From: Burkholderiales bacterium
GTDB taxonomy: Bacteria > Pseudomonadota > Gammaproteobacteria > Burkholderiales > Ga0077523
Direction: 5' to 3'
NCBI GenBank assembly: GCA_019745565.1
Contig: JAIESW010000025.1
Coordinates: 1 to 41,072 of the forward strand
DNA: 41,072 bases
The notes beneath the pieces are model-generated. The model saw nothing but the letters and a program-made list of their open reading frames with translations. It searched no databases and was not told the origin of the DNA. Numbering within the stretch: the first letter of the stretch is position 1; the number at the start of each line of letters is the position of its first letter. Shown here one piece after another: positions 1 to 8,070 of this stretch. A program made the translations under genes and the position numbers.

Positions 1-69
1 GAGTGGCGACAGGCGATGAACCAGTTCGCCATCGCTTACGGCGAACGCTTCACCAAACCCGTTCACTGA
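1..69 (+). CDS. C-terminal tail of an unidentified protein (5' truncated by window edge)
   Basis: An open frame enters from the left edge in frame 1 and ends at a TGA at 67-69, giving 22 residues that include FAIAYGERF. The piece is too short to assign. A weak resemblance to the C-terminal end of DUF2252 proteins (an AYADQ-like motif) is only a guess. The stop is followed directly by an IS3-family scar on the opposite strand, so the gene may have been cut or given a new 3' end by that insertion. Confidence 0.35.
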   Translation, partial: EWRQAMNQFAIAYGERFTKPVH

Positions 70-70
70 C

Positions 71-249
71 GATGTCCCAGGCCTTCCTTGCTAGGCAATG
101 GCTTGCCCTTGTCACGGGCGGCCTGGGCGACCCAGTTGTAGGGAGCGGGCGAACTCTCGGGACAGTTCTGCGGGGCTCTTATCGGCTTGAGCCAGCTCGA
201 TCATCTGCTCGCGGATTGCGTCAGGGTACGGCGGTCGGGCTCTTGGCAT
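71..249 (-). pseudogene. IS3-family transposase orfA fragment, frameshifted
   Basis: From the ATG at 249 the minus strand encodes MPRARPPYPDAIREQMIEL followed by SPAELSREFA, the conserved start of IS3-type OrfA helix-turn-helix proteins. The frame then shifts: the expected continuation, YNWVAQAARDKGK, appears one frame over (about 140-100). Homology ends near 71, where the gene is cut off. OrfA normally binds the IS ends and supplies the N-terminal part of the OrfAB transposase. The frameshift and truncation make this copy non-functional. Confidence 0.75.
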
Positions 250-334
250 CGGGGACCCCTTCATAGAGGCGGACTACCTACAGTGCTGGGGGAGGTCCAT
301 CACAAGGATCAGGTCTCCACGAAAGCGGGTCAAC
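71..334 (-). mobile_element. IS3-family insertion sequence remnant (left end plus part of orfA)
   Basis: The remnant holds a broken orfA (71-249, minus) and, upstream of it, a terminus-like sequence. Read on the minus strand, 307-334 gives GACCCGCTTTCGTGGAGACC, which resembles the outer inverted repeat of IS3-group elements. The rest of orfA, all of orfB and the other end are missing, so it cannot move by itself. The apparent outer end near 334 faces the CHAT/phosphoesterase genes. The IS3 assignment is firm from the orfA protein; the exact terminus is inferred. Confidence 0.6.
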
Positions 335-532
335 TCGAAACCTCTGTATCGCAAACGACCACACCTACGCAGGTTTCGGATCCGTAAGAGATCTGTAAGT
401 CCTCCTCCACTACTTTGCGAAGGCGCTGCAGTACGTAGCGGAGCGATGGCCACCCACAGATATGGTTGAATTTTTGCGAATGCTGCCAGCACCAATCGTA
501 TCTTGGCGTACAACCAGGAGTCATACGAACCC

Positions 533-2908
533 GTGAATCCAAGGCCGCGAGGGAATGCCGTTGTCTTGGTCATTGCCATAGCCATGACCCTGACCGCTTG
601 CAATCGTGATGAAGGCACTTCATCGCGTCAGCATGCGCCCGCTCCCGCTGCAGAAGCCAAGCCGGCCGAGGCCGCACCGAAACCCGATCCACCCAGAACT
701 GCTGCGGCAGCACCTGCACCCGCCGAACCAGCGCCTCATGAATTGGAAGGATCGCAAAACAAATTGAGAGGACCGAAACTCATGCCCGGTCGTGGCCCAT
801 TACCAGGACCCGAACGCTCATTGGAGGATGCCGAGTCGGTACGCGAACAAGCTCAGCGGGTTAGACGCGTTCCCCGGGAAACCCGAGCCTCCGCGCTACC
901 CGCTAAGGAAGCACCCAACGCCATACAGGAGTCCCCCGCGTCGGCACGAGAAGAGGGTGGGTCGGCAGCAACAGACGAAGTGCGAGACGAGGTAGTACCC
1001 GAAGCCCCAGCGGAGCCCGAACCACGAGCAGCTGCACCGGCTGAGCCATCACACCCGCGTTTACCCCTTGAGATAGCATCGAAACCAGAACTGGTACCGC
1101 CCCCGCAACCAACGCGCGCGGAGGAGTCTGCTCCCAATGTAACGCTGTCGTGGAACGCGTGGCTTCAAGCACAGTCGTCCACTAGATTGCGAACGTCGTA
1201 TTCCAACCCGGTTTTGCTACTAGAGCCAGCGACCACATATCAAGTGGTGCTGCATCTTGCTCCATTCTCCTATGGCAGTGAGGCTGGCGGAATTGCATCT
1301 GCCGCCATAGCCGATAGCGCTCGCAAAAGACTAGACGAAATGCTATCCGAAATACCTCCGGATGTTAACGAGCTCGAACTGGACGCGTTGATACTCTATG
1401 ACGGGTCGTACTACGAGAAGCCCGACAGTGAGATAAAGCCCTTGAAGATAAACGTGGCGCGTCTTCGTGCTGCGACGGCAGGCAAGCGTGTCGATTCGTC
1501 AAGCGTCTTCGATATGCTCGCCAAAAACCCCGAGCAGTCGTTCGTGCTCGGGAAGGTTTCCTTTACGATCCGCACCAAGCCCGCTGCGGACTTCCCACGC
1601 GATCCTCTGGCAGGTTCAATAGCCATTTCGCTCTGGGACAAAGACAGACGCATCCCGTGGGATGAGGTCTCGTTTGCAGTGTGCGCGGCGCCAGGAACTT
1701 GCGTCGGGGTACGCAGGGCGAGCTTTGGCTTCGATGGCTTCGACGCTCTGCGGCTCAGCCTCGGAAAACAGCCCCCCGCTCCAGAGGGTGCCATCCACTT
1801 GATCGAACTTGAAAACCACGTTCTGCATGGTGTATTCCGACATAGTGGCGATCCTTCTTACTATACTTGGCCGCTAGCAAAACCTCTTCGAGAGTTTCAG
1901 GAAACGGTTCAAAGTCAACTAAAAAACCTTCAAAGCATCGGCGAGAATGGACGACGCAACGCAGGAGAGGCGTTGCTTGGGCAATTGTTCCCCGAAATCG
2001 GAAATTCGCGCGCACTCGAAGCACGCAAGCAATTTGTAAAGTTCGTAAGGCCATATCTGAACGCACAGCCTTATGCTGATGAGATGCCCGTCCTTTTTTT
2101 TCGAATTGCGGGCCGCCAATATGTCGAGCCCAGCTTATGGCCACTTCCCTTTATTTCTGTAAACCCCGATGCACGGTCCGACGGCGTGTTTTTAGGACGG
2201 TATTTCAGGATCGAGTCTCCGTTGACGAATCAGAACTACGGAGCCAGCAATTGTGTATCCGACTGGATACTAGTCGGACCCGCGACAGAGGGCGTTACGC
2301 TAAATGCGCGAAAGAAACTCGAAGCGCGAATCATCTATGGTGCCGATACCAATCCGCGCGCAATAAGAATCGCGGGCGCTGAGTTGAGAATGTTAGACAA
2401 CATGGCGGATTTCAGGACATTCATCCACGGCGAGAAAGACGATGATGATGAATTAAACGCTAACATCCAATCCTTGGTCAATAAATCACCGGCTTTGATG
2501 CATATCTTGAGTCATCACGACAGCAATAGAGTTTACTTTACCGACGGGGACGGCGGAGTGTACTCGGGGCAAGTTCGTCGAACGTTCGCACAACCATCGG
2601 CTGTCATACTGAATGGCTGCGGAACCGGCCAGCCCGGGGCCTCGGATTTCATCGATAGACTCAACCGCGCCGGTATACAAGCGGCGATCGCGACCGTGTC
2701 AGAAGTCGAGGCTGAAATGGCCGGTGATTTCCTCGAATGCTTCGCGAAGCAGATTGAAGAGGCACCGGAAGAGGGGTTGCCGATCGGGATCGCATACGTG
2801 AAGACGCTTCACTGCTTGGATCTGGCGGGGTACGGATCGAAGGCGCTAAATTATTCTCTGCTTGGAAATTCCGGGCTCAAAGTGTGTAAACCAGGTTTGC
2901 AAAGATGA
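533..2908 (+). CDS. Lipoprotein with C-terminal CHAT-like (caspase-fold) protease domain
   Basis: 791 residues from the GTG at 533. That start is preferred over an upstream in-frame TTG (503) because AGGAG at 516-520 precedes it and it gives a compact signal peptide ending in a lipobox (LTAC, Cys about 23). Residues 24 to about 190 are an Ala/Pro/Glu/Arg-rich linker; the middle is unrecognised. The C-terminus has a CHAT-like pattern: a helical segment ending ILSHHDS (His661/His662), then VILNGCGTG (Cys696), and a later stretch resembling the CHAT segment that follows the cysteine. CHAT domains are His-Cys peptidases, often activated by a partner. The usual GHG motif is degenerate, so activity is uncertain. 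The stop overlaps the next ATG (ATGA), so the two genes are translationally coupled. GC is lower than in later genes, suggesting transfer. A promoter would lie in 335-532, but none is convincing. Confidence 0.65.
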   Translation: MNPRPRGNAVVLVIAIAMTLTACNRDEGTSSRQHAPAPAAEAKPAEAAPKPDPPRTAAAAPAPAEPAPHELEGSQNKLRGPKLMPGRGPLPGPERSLEDAESVREQAQRVRRVPRETRASALPAKEAPNAIQESPASAREEGGSAATDEVRDEVVPEAPAEPEPRAAAPAEPSHPRLPLEIASKPELVPPPQPTRAEESAPNVTLSWNAWLQAQSSTRLRTSYSNPVLLLEPATTYQVVLHLAPFSYGSEAGGIASAAIADSARKRLDEMLSEIPPDVNELELDALILYDGSYYEKPDSEIKPLKINVARLRAATAGKRVDSSSVFDMLAKNPEQSFVLGKVSFTIRTKPAADFPRDPLAGSIAISLWDKDRRIPWDEVSFAVCAAPGTCVGVRRASFGFDGFDALRLSLGKQPPAPEGAIHLIELENHVLHGVFRHSGDPSYYTWPLAKPLREFQETVQSQLKNLQSIGENGRRNAGEALLGQLFPEIGNSRALEARKQFVKFVRPYLNAQPYADEMPVLFFRIAGRQYVEPSLWPLPFISVNPDARSDGVFLGRYFRIESPLTNQNYGASNCVSDWILVGPATEGVTLNARKKLEARIIYGADTNPRAIRIAGAELRMLDNMADFRTFIHGEKDDDDELNANIQSLVNKSPALMHILSHHDSNRVYFTDGDGGVYSGQVRRTFAQPSAVILNGCGTGQPGASDFIDRLNRAGIQAAIATVSEVEAEMAGDFLECFAKQIEEAPEEGLPIGIAYVKTLHCLDLAGYGSKALNYSLLGNSGLKVCKPGLQR

Positions 2909-4692
2909 AATACTGCGTAATCGGAGCCTTGTACGTGTTGTTTTTGATGTTCGGCAATGCGCCTGCAATAGCAGAAGTGGAGGTTCTGAAACCAACGCCC
3001 GCGCCGCCAAGCGGAAAACGAATGTTAGTTTTCATCAGCGATCTGCATCTTGGTCTAGGACATACGAAGAAGGATGCAACATCCGGAGACTGGACCAAAG
3101 GGGCGTGGCATCCCATGGAGGATTTCCGTTGGCACATGGACTTCGATGCCTTCCTTACGGATCTCGAGGGACGCTCAAAGTCGGCAGGATTTGCTATCGA
3201 CCTGGTGTTGGTGGGTGACTTTTTGGAACTGTGGCAATCCCCATGGCTTGAACGAGATTGCATGTACGATGCATCGGGAAAGCCGGTAGGAGCCGATGCC
3301 GCCAACACTGCTAATGTCCAGAAAGACCTGTCATGTACTGAGGTCGATGCTCTAAGTCGCACCATTCGGGTTCTCGGTGCGCACCGGGACACGCTGTTGC
3401 GGCTCAAACAGTTCGCGGAGAACGGGGACAACAGGGTCACTATAGTGCCAGGCAATCACGATGCAGCGTTGGTGTTTAACAACGTGGCAAAGGCGACATT
3501 CGACGCGATTGGTGCCTCAGCGGATCGCGTTCGGATCGCTAAAGAGGGGTATTGGCACTCGGCGGACGGGCTCGTATTGGCGGAACACGGGCATTTTATT
3601 GAAGGCGATGTGAACAGCTACGATGGCTTGCCGGCGTCGTGTCTGACAAGTGCAGTCCAAGGTACGCCTTGTGATGACACCACATCGCGTGTGTTCCTGC
3701 GGCGCCCATGGGGCGAGCAGTTTGTCCAACTTTACTATAACGAGTACGAAGAGCGGTTTCCCATTATCGACAACCTCACCAGCGAAGCGTATGGCGTGAA
3801 GCTGGCGGTACGGGAAGCAGGAACTATTGCCACTCTGGACGCTATCCGAAATGGATTTCGATTCCTTCTTTTCAATCAATCGTCGTCGCAATGGTCTAGC
3901 GCGCTCGGGCCCGATTCGGGCGAAACGCTAGGTCAGCCGGGCGCCAAGGACGAATGGGATATTGCGGCAGTCCGGGAACGGGGCGATAGTTGGCTGGTGG
4001 AATCCTTGGACAACGATGACCCTATTCGCGAGGGCGCCCAGTTCGCAATAGCGCAAGCAGCGCTAGGTCTAACGATGGATCAGTTGGCCAACGATGAGCT
4101 TCGCGAATTGTGTGATCGGCGAGCAGCTCGATACAGGGCGGACGTGTTGAAAGGGGTACACGCATCTGAAGATCAACTATGCCCAGGACGGTTGTCACTT
4201 GGCGCATTGAAGGCGTCCTTGCTTCAGACGGCGTCCCAACGTAAGAGTCGGCGGTTAGAAGCGGTTCGTGAAGGTCTGCCGCAGTCCGCGCGGCCCGCGA
4301 GGGAATTCGCGGTCTACGTCTACGGTCATACCCATGCGGCGCGAGGTGGTTGCAGGGTTAGGGAGATGGTGGCCAAGGCCGCAAAGAAGAGCTCTCCGCA
4401 GTGGAATCCCGTCGCAGTAAACACCGGGGCTTGGCAACGATTGATCACTCCCGCCGAGTTGAAACATCTGCAAGCGGCCAATCCTACAAAGCCATTCAGC
4501 GAATATGTACCCGAGGATCTTCCCGAGTGCTATTCGATGGTAATCATCCCACCGTATCAGGATAAGGCGGACGCGATACCTCAGGCCTCTGTTTGGTTCT
4601 GGGCCAAGGATCTAGAGTCGGGACAATGGGGACTGCGCAAAAGTTGTGCGGCGGATCCGACTCGTCTACCCGAGGATCCATGCGCTCAATAA
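2905..4692 (+). CDS. Secreted calcineurin-like metallophosphoesterase
   Basis: 595 residues with a Sec signal peptide (about 1-23, ending APAIA). The metallophosphoesterase motifs occur in order: SDLHLG (Asp46, His48), GDFLELW (Asp105), PGNHDA (Asn184, His185, Asp186), EHGHF (His228, His230) and YGHTH (His475, His477). All ligands for a two-metal centre are therefore present, and activity is expected in the periplasm. The roughly 240 residues between the last two motifs form a large insertion beyond the usual core. The GDFLELW motif is reminiscent of LpxH-type enzymes, but the export signal and size argue against lipid A synthesis. It overlaps the CHAT-like lipoprotein gene by 4 bases, so the two probably act together in the envelope. 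The substrate is unknown; GC is low as in its partner. Confidence 0.85.
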   Translation: MKYCVIGALYVLFLMFGNAPAIAEVEVLKPTPAPPSGKRMLVFISDLHLGLGHTKKDATSGDWTKGAWHPMEDFRWHMDFDAFLTDLEGRSKSAGFAIDLVLVGDFLELWQSPWLERDCMYDASGKPVGADAANTANVQKDLSCTEVDALSRTIRVLGAHRDTLLRLKQFAENGDNRVTIVPGNHDAALVFNNVAKATFDAIGASADRVRIAKEGYWHSADGLVLAEHGHFIEGDVNSYDGLPASCLTSAVQGTPCDDTTSRVFLRRPWGEQFVQLYYNEYEERFPIIDNLTSEAYGVKLAVREAGTIATLDAIRNGFRFLLFNQSSSQWSSALGPDSGETLGQPGAKDEWDIAAVRERGDSWLVESLDNDDPIREGAQFAIAQAALGLTMDQLANDELRELCDRRAARYRADVLKGVHASEDQLCPGRLSLGALKASLLQTASQRKSRRLEAVREGLPQSARPAREFAVYVYGHTHAARGGCRVREMVAKAAKKSSPQWNPVAVNTGAWQRLITPAELKHLQAANPTKPFSEYVPEDLPECYSMVIIPPYQDKADAIPQASVWFWAKDLESGQWGLRKSCAADPTRLPEDPCAQ

Positions 4693-4841
4693 GGATTGCG
4701 CGTTTCCTCGCTCCGGCCCAATCGCTTCGTCGGCGAGCACCCAAGTAGGTGGCTCAATGCGTTGGTTGAACCACGGCCTTGCAAGGACGCGGAACCTGGC
4801 TCAGGCCGAGGCGGCGTCGCGCGTCGAACCAGGAAGGGGCC

Positions 4842-5131
4842 GCCGCCTACCGGCGCCACCGGCCCGAGCAGACACTGCTCTACCGCCTCGTCGCGCAACA
4901 CTACTACCCGGCGTTCGTCGAACTCCTGGCTGGGCAGGGCCGGGCACGGTCGGACTATGTGCAGCAGTAATTCGAGGCTTGCCTCAAGCGCGGTCGCCGC
5001 GGGCACGGTTTCTTCGGGTGCGTTACGAGTCCTGCCGTGTCGAGCACTTGGTCGCCTTCAGCTGCAAGCTACGGAGGTTCTGTCCGAAGTGGGGGGGGCG
5101 GCGCATGGCCGAGCACCTTGATCCGGTTGGC
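4842..5131 (+). pseudogene. IS91-family transposase N-terminal fragment with stop and frameshift
   Basis: Translation gives YRRHRPEQTLLYRLVAQHYY, then SDYVQQ and an in-frame TAA (4968-4970), then FEACLKRGRRGHGF. After a frameshift near 5013 the other frame continues LRVRYESCRVEHLVAFSCK and FCPKWGGRRMAE. This is the N-terminal zinc-binding region of IS91-type transposases (usually a GF-LR-C-C-H-AFSCK-FCPSC-RRMAE pattern); here one metal-binding Cys has become Trp. The catalytic part is absent. The fragment ends where IS66 sequence begins on the opposite strand, so this is a scar made of two elements. Confidence 0.75.
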
Positions 5132-5269
5132 TCAACGATTAGCGAACAGGTAGGTGTGATGGGGACGGAATTCACCGAACACCCGGACCACGTGTGCGAG
5201 CGCCGTGTCGGTTCCAGCGCGAATGTCCGGCGGTGCCACCGCAAAACATATGGCTTCGATGCGGATCAT
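5132..5269 (-). pseudogene. tnpB: IS66-family tnpB, truncated after 45 codons
   Basis: From the ATG at 5269 the minus strand reads MIRIEAICFAVAPPDIRAGT, then DTALAHVVRVFG and HHTYLFANR, followed by a stop at the junction with the IS91 scar. This matches the start of IS66 TnpB (IS66 Orf2) proteins, which typically have about 110 residues, so more than half is missing. The start overlaps the tnpA stop as ATGA, the usual IS66 arrangement. Confidence 0.75.
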
Positions 5270-5421
5270 CGCAACCGCGCGCGCAGCCACACCGCGCATT
5301 CACCAGCCGCCGCCAGCGGCCAGATCACGGTGATGACGCTCGCACCACGGCGGATCTCGAAGCGGATGTCCTGTGCCGCTGTGGCGCCGGATTCGATCTG
5401 TGTCGGAATGAACCCTTCGGT
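5266..5421 (-). pseudogene. tnpA: IS66-family tnpA C-terminal fragment
   Basis: The last roughly 50 codons of an IS66 accessory protein are visible (FIPTQIESGATAAQDIRFEI, then RRGASVITVIWPLAAA and CAVWLRARLR). The frame remains open upstream to 5550, but the sequence before about 5421 does not look like TnpA, so the N-terminus is lost. Its TGA overlaps the tnpB ATG. It marks the right boundary of the low-GC island. Confidence 0.65.
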
Positions 5422-5553
5422 GTTCGTCGATAGTAGCCTATCCGTATTTCTGTGTACGAGGCATAACACGACTCCAAAGAGCCTGTATGCCAGGCAGAAA
5501 GACGACGAAGCCCGCGCAGGCGCCCAAGGCGGAACCGCCGTCGCCCCCAACCC

Positions 5554-6708
5554 TCAAGTCTCCGCCTGCAGCTTGACCCGCACGTCCACCCGCGACCGCC
5601 AGCGCAGCACGGTGAGCTTCACCGTGTCGCCCACGTTGAAATCGTCGAGCCGCGACAGCAGTCTGCCCACGCTGCTCACGGGTCGGCCTTCGACCTCGAC
5701 GATGATGTCGCCGGGCACGATGTTGCCGTCGCGCGTGACGGTGATGCCTTCGAGGCCCGCGGCAGCCGCCACGGAGTTCGGCGCCACGCGCAGGATCACC
5801 ACGCCGTCCACCTTCAAGGTGGCCGAAAGGCGCTGGTTCAGTCCTTCGTCGACCTCGATGCCCAGCGACGGGCGGATGTAGCGGCCGCGACGGATGACCT
5901 GTGGCACCACGCGGTTCACGGTGTCGACCGGCACCGCGAACCCGATGCCTGCCGATGCGCCCGACGGGCTGTAGATCGCCGTATTGACGCCGATCAGGCG
6001 GCCGGCCGAGTCCAGCAGCGGGCCTCCCGAGTTGCCGGGGTTGATGGCCGCGTCGGTCTGGATCAGATGGTCGATCGTGGTGCCGCCGTCGGACGGCAGC
6101 GAGCGGTCGAGCGCCGAGACGATGCCGGTGGTGAGCGTCCAGTCGAGGCCGAAAGGGTTGCCGATCGCGAACACCTTCTGTCCCACCTTGAGGTCGGCGC
6201 TCGTGCCGACGGGCACGGGTTGCGGATGCCTGGCGCCGACGGCGATTCTCAGCACGGCGATGTCGTGGGCGGGGCTCACGCCCACCAGGCTCGCCTTGTA
6301 GTCCCGCCCGTCGGAGAGCCGCACCGTAGCTTCGCTTGCGCCCTCCAGGACGTGGTAGTTGGTCACCACGTGGCCGGCTTCGTCCCAGATGAAGCCGGAA
6401 CCGTTGCCGCGCGGCACGGAGAAGATGTTGCGGGTCCACGGGTCCTGAACCCGCTGGCGGGTCGTGATGAACACCACGGCGTCGCGCGAACGCTCGAACA
6501 GTTCGACCGTCGCCCGCTCGTCCGCGGCCAGATCCCCGCGTGCGACCACCGGCCGCGGCTGCGCGTCGTGGGTGCTGGCGTTGCCGATGCCGATCAACGT
6601 TCCCGCGTCGAGCGCGATCAGCGCGCGCCAAAGCAGGAGCAGGAAGGCGCCGGCAAGGGTGAGCCGGAGCAACCGTGCGAGGGTGTTGTCGTGGGATGGT
6701 GCGGGCAT
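5554..6708 (-). CDS. HtrA/DegQ-like S1C serine protease with PDZ domain
   Basis: 384 residues from the ATG at 6708. A positively charged N-terminus is followed by one hydrophobic segment (about residues 14-34) that probably anchors it in the inner membrane with the protease in the periplasm. The trypsin-like domain carries the full triad: TNYHV (His119), AHDIAVL (Asp149) and NPGNSGGPL (Ser227). A single PDZ domain occupies roughly 285-380, as in DegS-type or AlgW-type proteins. It should degrade or sense misfolded envelope proteins. It is divergent from the small heat-shock genes across 382 bases. Whether it acts in sigma-E signalling or general quality control cannot be told from sequence alone. 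Confidence 0.9.
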   Translation of the reverse strand: MPAPSHDNTLARLLRLTLAGAFLLLLWRALIALDAGTLIGIGNASTHDAQPRPVVARGDLAADERATVELFERSRDAVVFITTRQRVQDPWTRNIFSVPRGNGSGFIWDEAGHVVTNYHVLEGASEATVRLSDGRDYKASLVGVSPAHDIAVLRIAVGARHPQPVPVGTSADLKVGQKVFAIGNPFGLDWTLTTGIVSALDRSLPSDGGTTIDHLIQTDAAINPGNSGGPLLDSAGRLIGVNTAIYSPSGASAGIGFAVPVDTVNRVVPQVIRRGRYIRPSLGIEVDEGLNQRLSATLKVDGVVILRVAPNSVAAAAGLEGITVTRDGNIVPGDIIVEVEGRPVSSVGRLLSRLDDFNVGDTVKLTVLRWRSRVDVRVKLQAET

Positions 6709-7019
6709 CGGTGGTAGCTCGAAGATTCGTGGGTGCGAGGGTGGGCGTGCGGCGATTGCCGCCGGAGCGCCGTTGAGATAGTGGCGGCAGGGTCGGCGAT
6801 CAAGCGGTCGCTCGGGACCCGAGGCGGCCGGTCGCACTGGAAGTCGGCGCAGGTAACCGGATGGACTCGTGGCGGAGCCTCGGGTTGCCGGAGCCGACGC
6901 TTCGGCCCGAGCCGTCGATGTCGGGCGCTGCCCGAAAAGGTCCGTCGACCAACCTCCCTTCGGCCATCCGGACCTGGCTCGTGGTTCCCCCCTGGAGCTG
7001 TCCGAAGCAGCCGACCCCC

Positions 7020-7047
7020 CTTGAAACCGGTGTGGCGAGACCTATTT
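7020..7047 (+). promoter_or_regulatory. Putative sigma-32 (heat-shock) promoter of the hsp20 pair
   Basis: CTTGAAA (7020-7026) matches the sigma-32 -35 element. After 14 bases, CCTATTT (7041-7047) resembles the CCCCATnT -10 element. Transcription would start near 7055, leaving a leader of about 35 bases before the ATG at 7091. The rest of the 382-base gap between the HtrA-like gene and hsp20 shows no open frame or other signal I can support. Confidence 0.5.
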
Positions 7048-7090
7048 TCGGCGTCAGATTCGTCCCCCAACCACAGAGGAGGTGATCGCC

Positions 7091-7537
7091 ATGTTCGGCA
7101 CTCTGTTCAGTAGTCTCGATACCAACCTGTTCGACGAGTTCCGGCGCCTGGAGAGCGAGATGGATCAGGTCTTCGGGCGTTCGAGCGTGCCGGCCGGGAT
7201 ACGCGCGGTGCGCCGCGGGACTTTCCCACCGATCAACGTCGGGTCGACACCGGACCGCGTCGACGTGTACCTGTTCGCCGCCGGCCTCGATCCGAAGAGC
7301 CTGGAGCTTTCCATCCAGCAGAACCTGCTCAGCGTCTCGGGGCAGCGCAAGGTGGAGGTGAACCCGGCTGCCGACTATTACCGGCGCGAGCGGTACGACG
7401 GCGAGTTCCGCCGCGTGATCACGCTCCCCGACGACGTGGACCCGGATCGGGTCGATGCGAAGTACCGCGATGGGGTGCTCCACATCACGGTGCCGCGGCG
7501 CGAAGCGGCGAAGCCGCGGCAGATCACGGTCAACTGA
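7091..7537 (+). CDS. Small heat-shock protein, Hsp20/alpha-crystallin family (first copy)
   Basis: 148 residues. The start is the ATG at 7091, placed 8 bases after the core of AGGAGGTGATC (7077-7087), which is nearly the full complement of the 16S rRNA 3' end; an in-frame GTG at 7082 lies inside that site and is rejected. The alpha-crystallin domain spans about residues 45-140 and includes the C-terminal core motif DGVLHITVPRR. The N-terminal arm (FDEFRRLESEMDQVF) is typical of class A Hsp20. The product should be an ATP-independent holdase. A second hsp20 follows 18 bases after the stop, with a probable heat-shock promoter upstream of both. Confidence 0.9.
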   Translation: MFGTLFSSLDTNLFDEFRRLESEMDQVFGRSSVPAGIRAVRRGTFPPINVGSTPDRVDVYLFAAGLDPKSLELSIQQNLLSVSGQRKVEVNPAADYYRRERYDGEFRRVITLPDDVDPDRVDAKYRDGVLHITVPRREAAKPRQITVN

Positions 7538-7555
7538 GCGACTAAGGAGGCGAAC

Positions 7556-7960
7556 ATGACAGCAGCGGCACAGGCAATGGCGAAGCGCGAGCCGGCGGAT
7601 GTCGCCGGGGCGAAAGCGCGGGAGGATGAACTGACCCTCGCGCCGCCGGTGGACATTTTCGAGGATGCGCATGGCATCGCGGTGCAGGCGGAACTGCCAG
7701 GCGTGTCGAAGGACCGGCTCAACGTCCAGGCCGACCGGAACAGCCTGCTGATCGAGGGCGACGTGGCGATCGACATGCCGTCCGGGATGGAAGCGGTCTA
7801 CGCCGACGTGCAGGCGACCCGATATCGTCGCAGCTTCGTCCTGAGCGGCGAGCTCGAGACCGAACGGATCGAGGCGAGCCTCAAGGACGGCTTGCTGACG
7901 GTGCGCATTCCGAAGCGAGCGGAGTTCCGCCCGCGCAAGATCGAGGTGCGAGTGGCCTGA
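7556..7960 (+). CDS. Small heat-shock protein, Hsp20/alpha-crystallin family (second copy)
   Basis: 134 residues from the ATG at 7556 behind AAGGAGG (7544-7550). The alpha-crystallin domain begins at PPVDIFED (about residue 30), followed by AELPGVSKDRLNVQ, and ends with DGLLTVRIPKR. It diverges considerably from the first copy, so the pair may form mixed oligomers or serve different clients rather than being a recent duplication. Both are probably on one transcript. A GC-rich inverted repeat without a T-run (GCGCGC at 7969-7974 and 7986-7991) follows the stop and might end transcription before the convergent oxygenase gene. Confidence 0.9.
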   Translation: MTAAAQAMAKREPADVAGAKAREDELTLAPPVDIFEDAHGIAVQAELPGVSKDRLNVQADRNSLLIEGDVAIDMPSGMEAVYADVQATRYRRSFVLSGELETERIEASLKDGLLTVRIPKRAEFRPRKIEVRVA

Positions 7961-8070
7961 TGCGCTTAGCGCGCGGGGTCCGCGAGCGCGCGTGGCGGTG
8001 CCGTGCCGGCGTTGCGGGCTGCCAAGGTGTCGATGCTCACGGACCCTGTCGCGCCGTAAGCGCCCGGTCG

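Noticed and set aside
2093..2101. Run of T bases in the CHAT-like gene, possible frameshift or terminator
   Set aside because: The reading frame continues unchanged with coherent protein on both sides (VLFFRIAG), and no stem precedes the run.
5438..6631. 397-codon minus-strand frame rich in Arg, Gly and Pro
   Set aside because: It lies in another frame on the same strand as the HtrA-like gene, whose triad and PDZ domain are unambiguous; such frames are expected in high-GC DNA.
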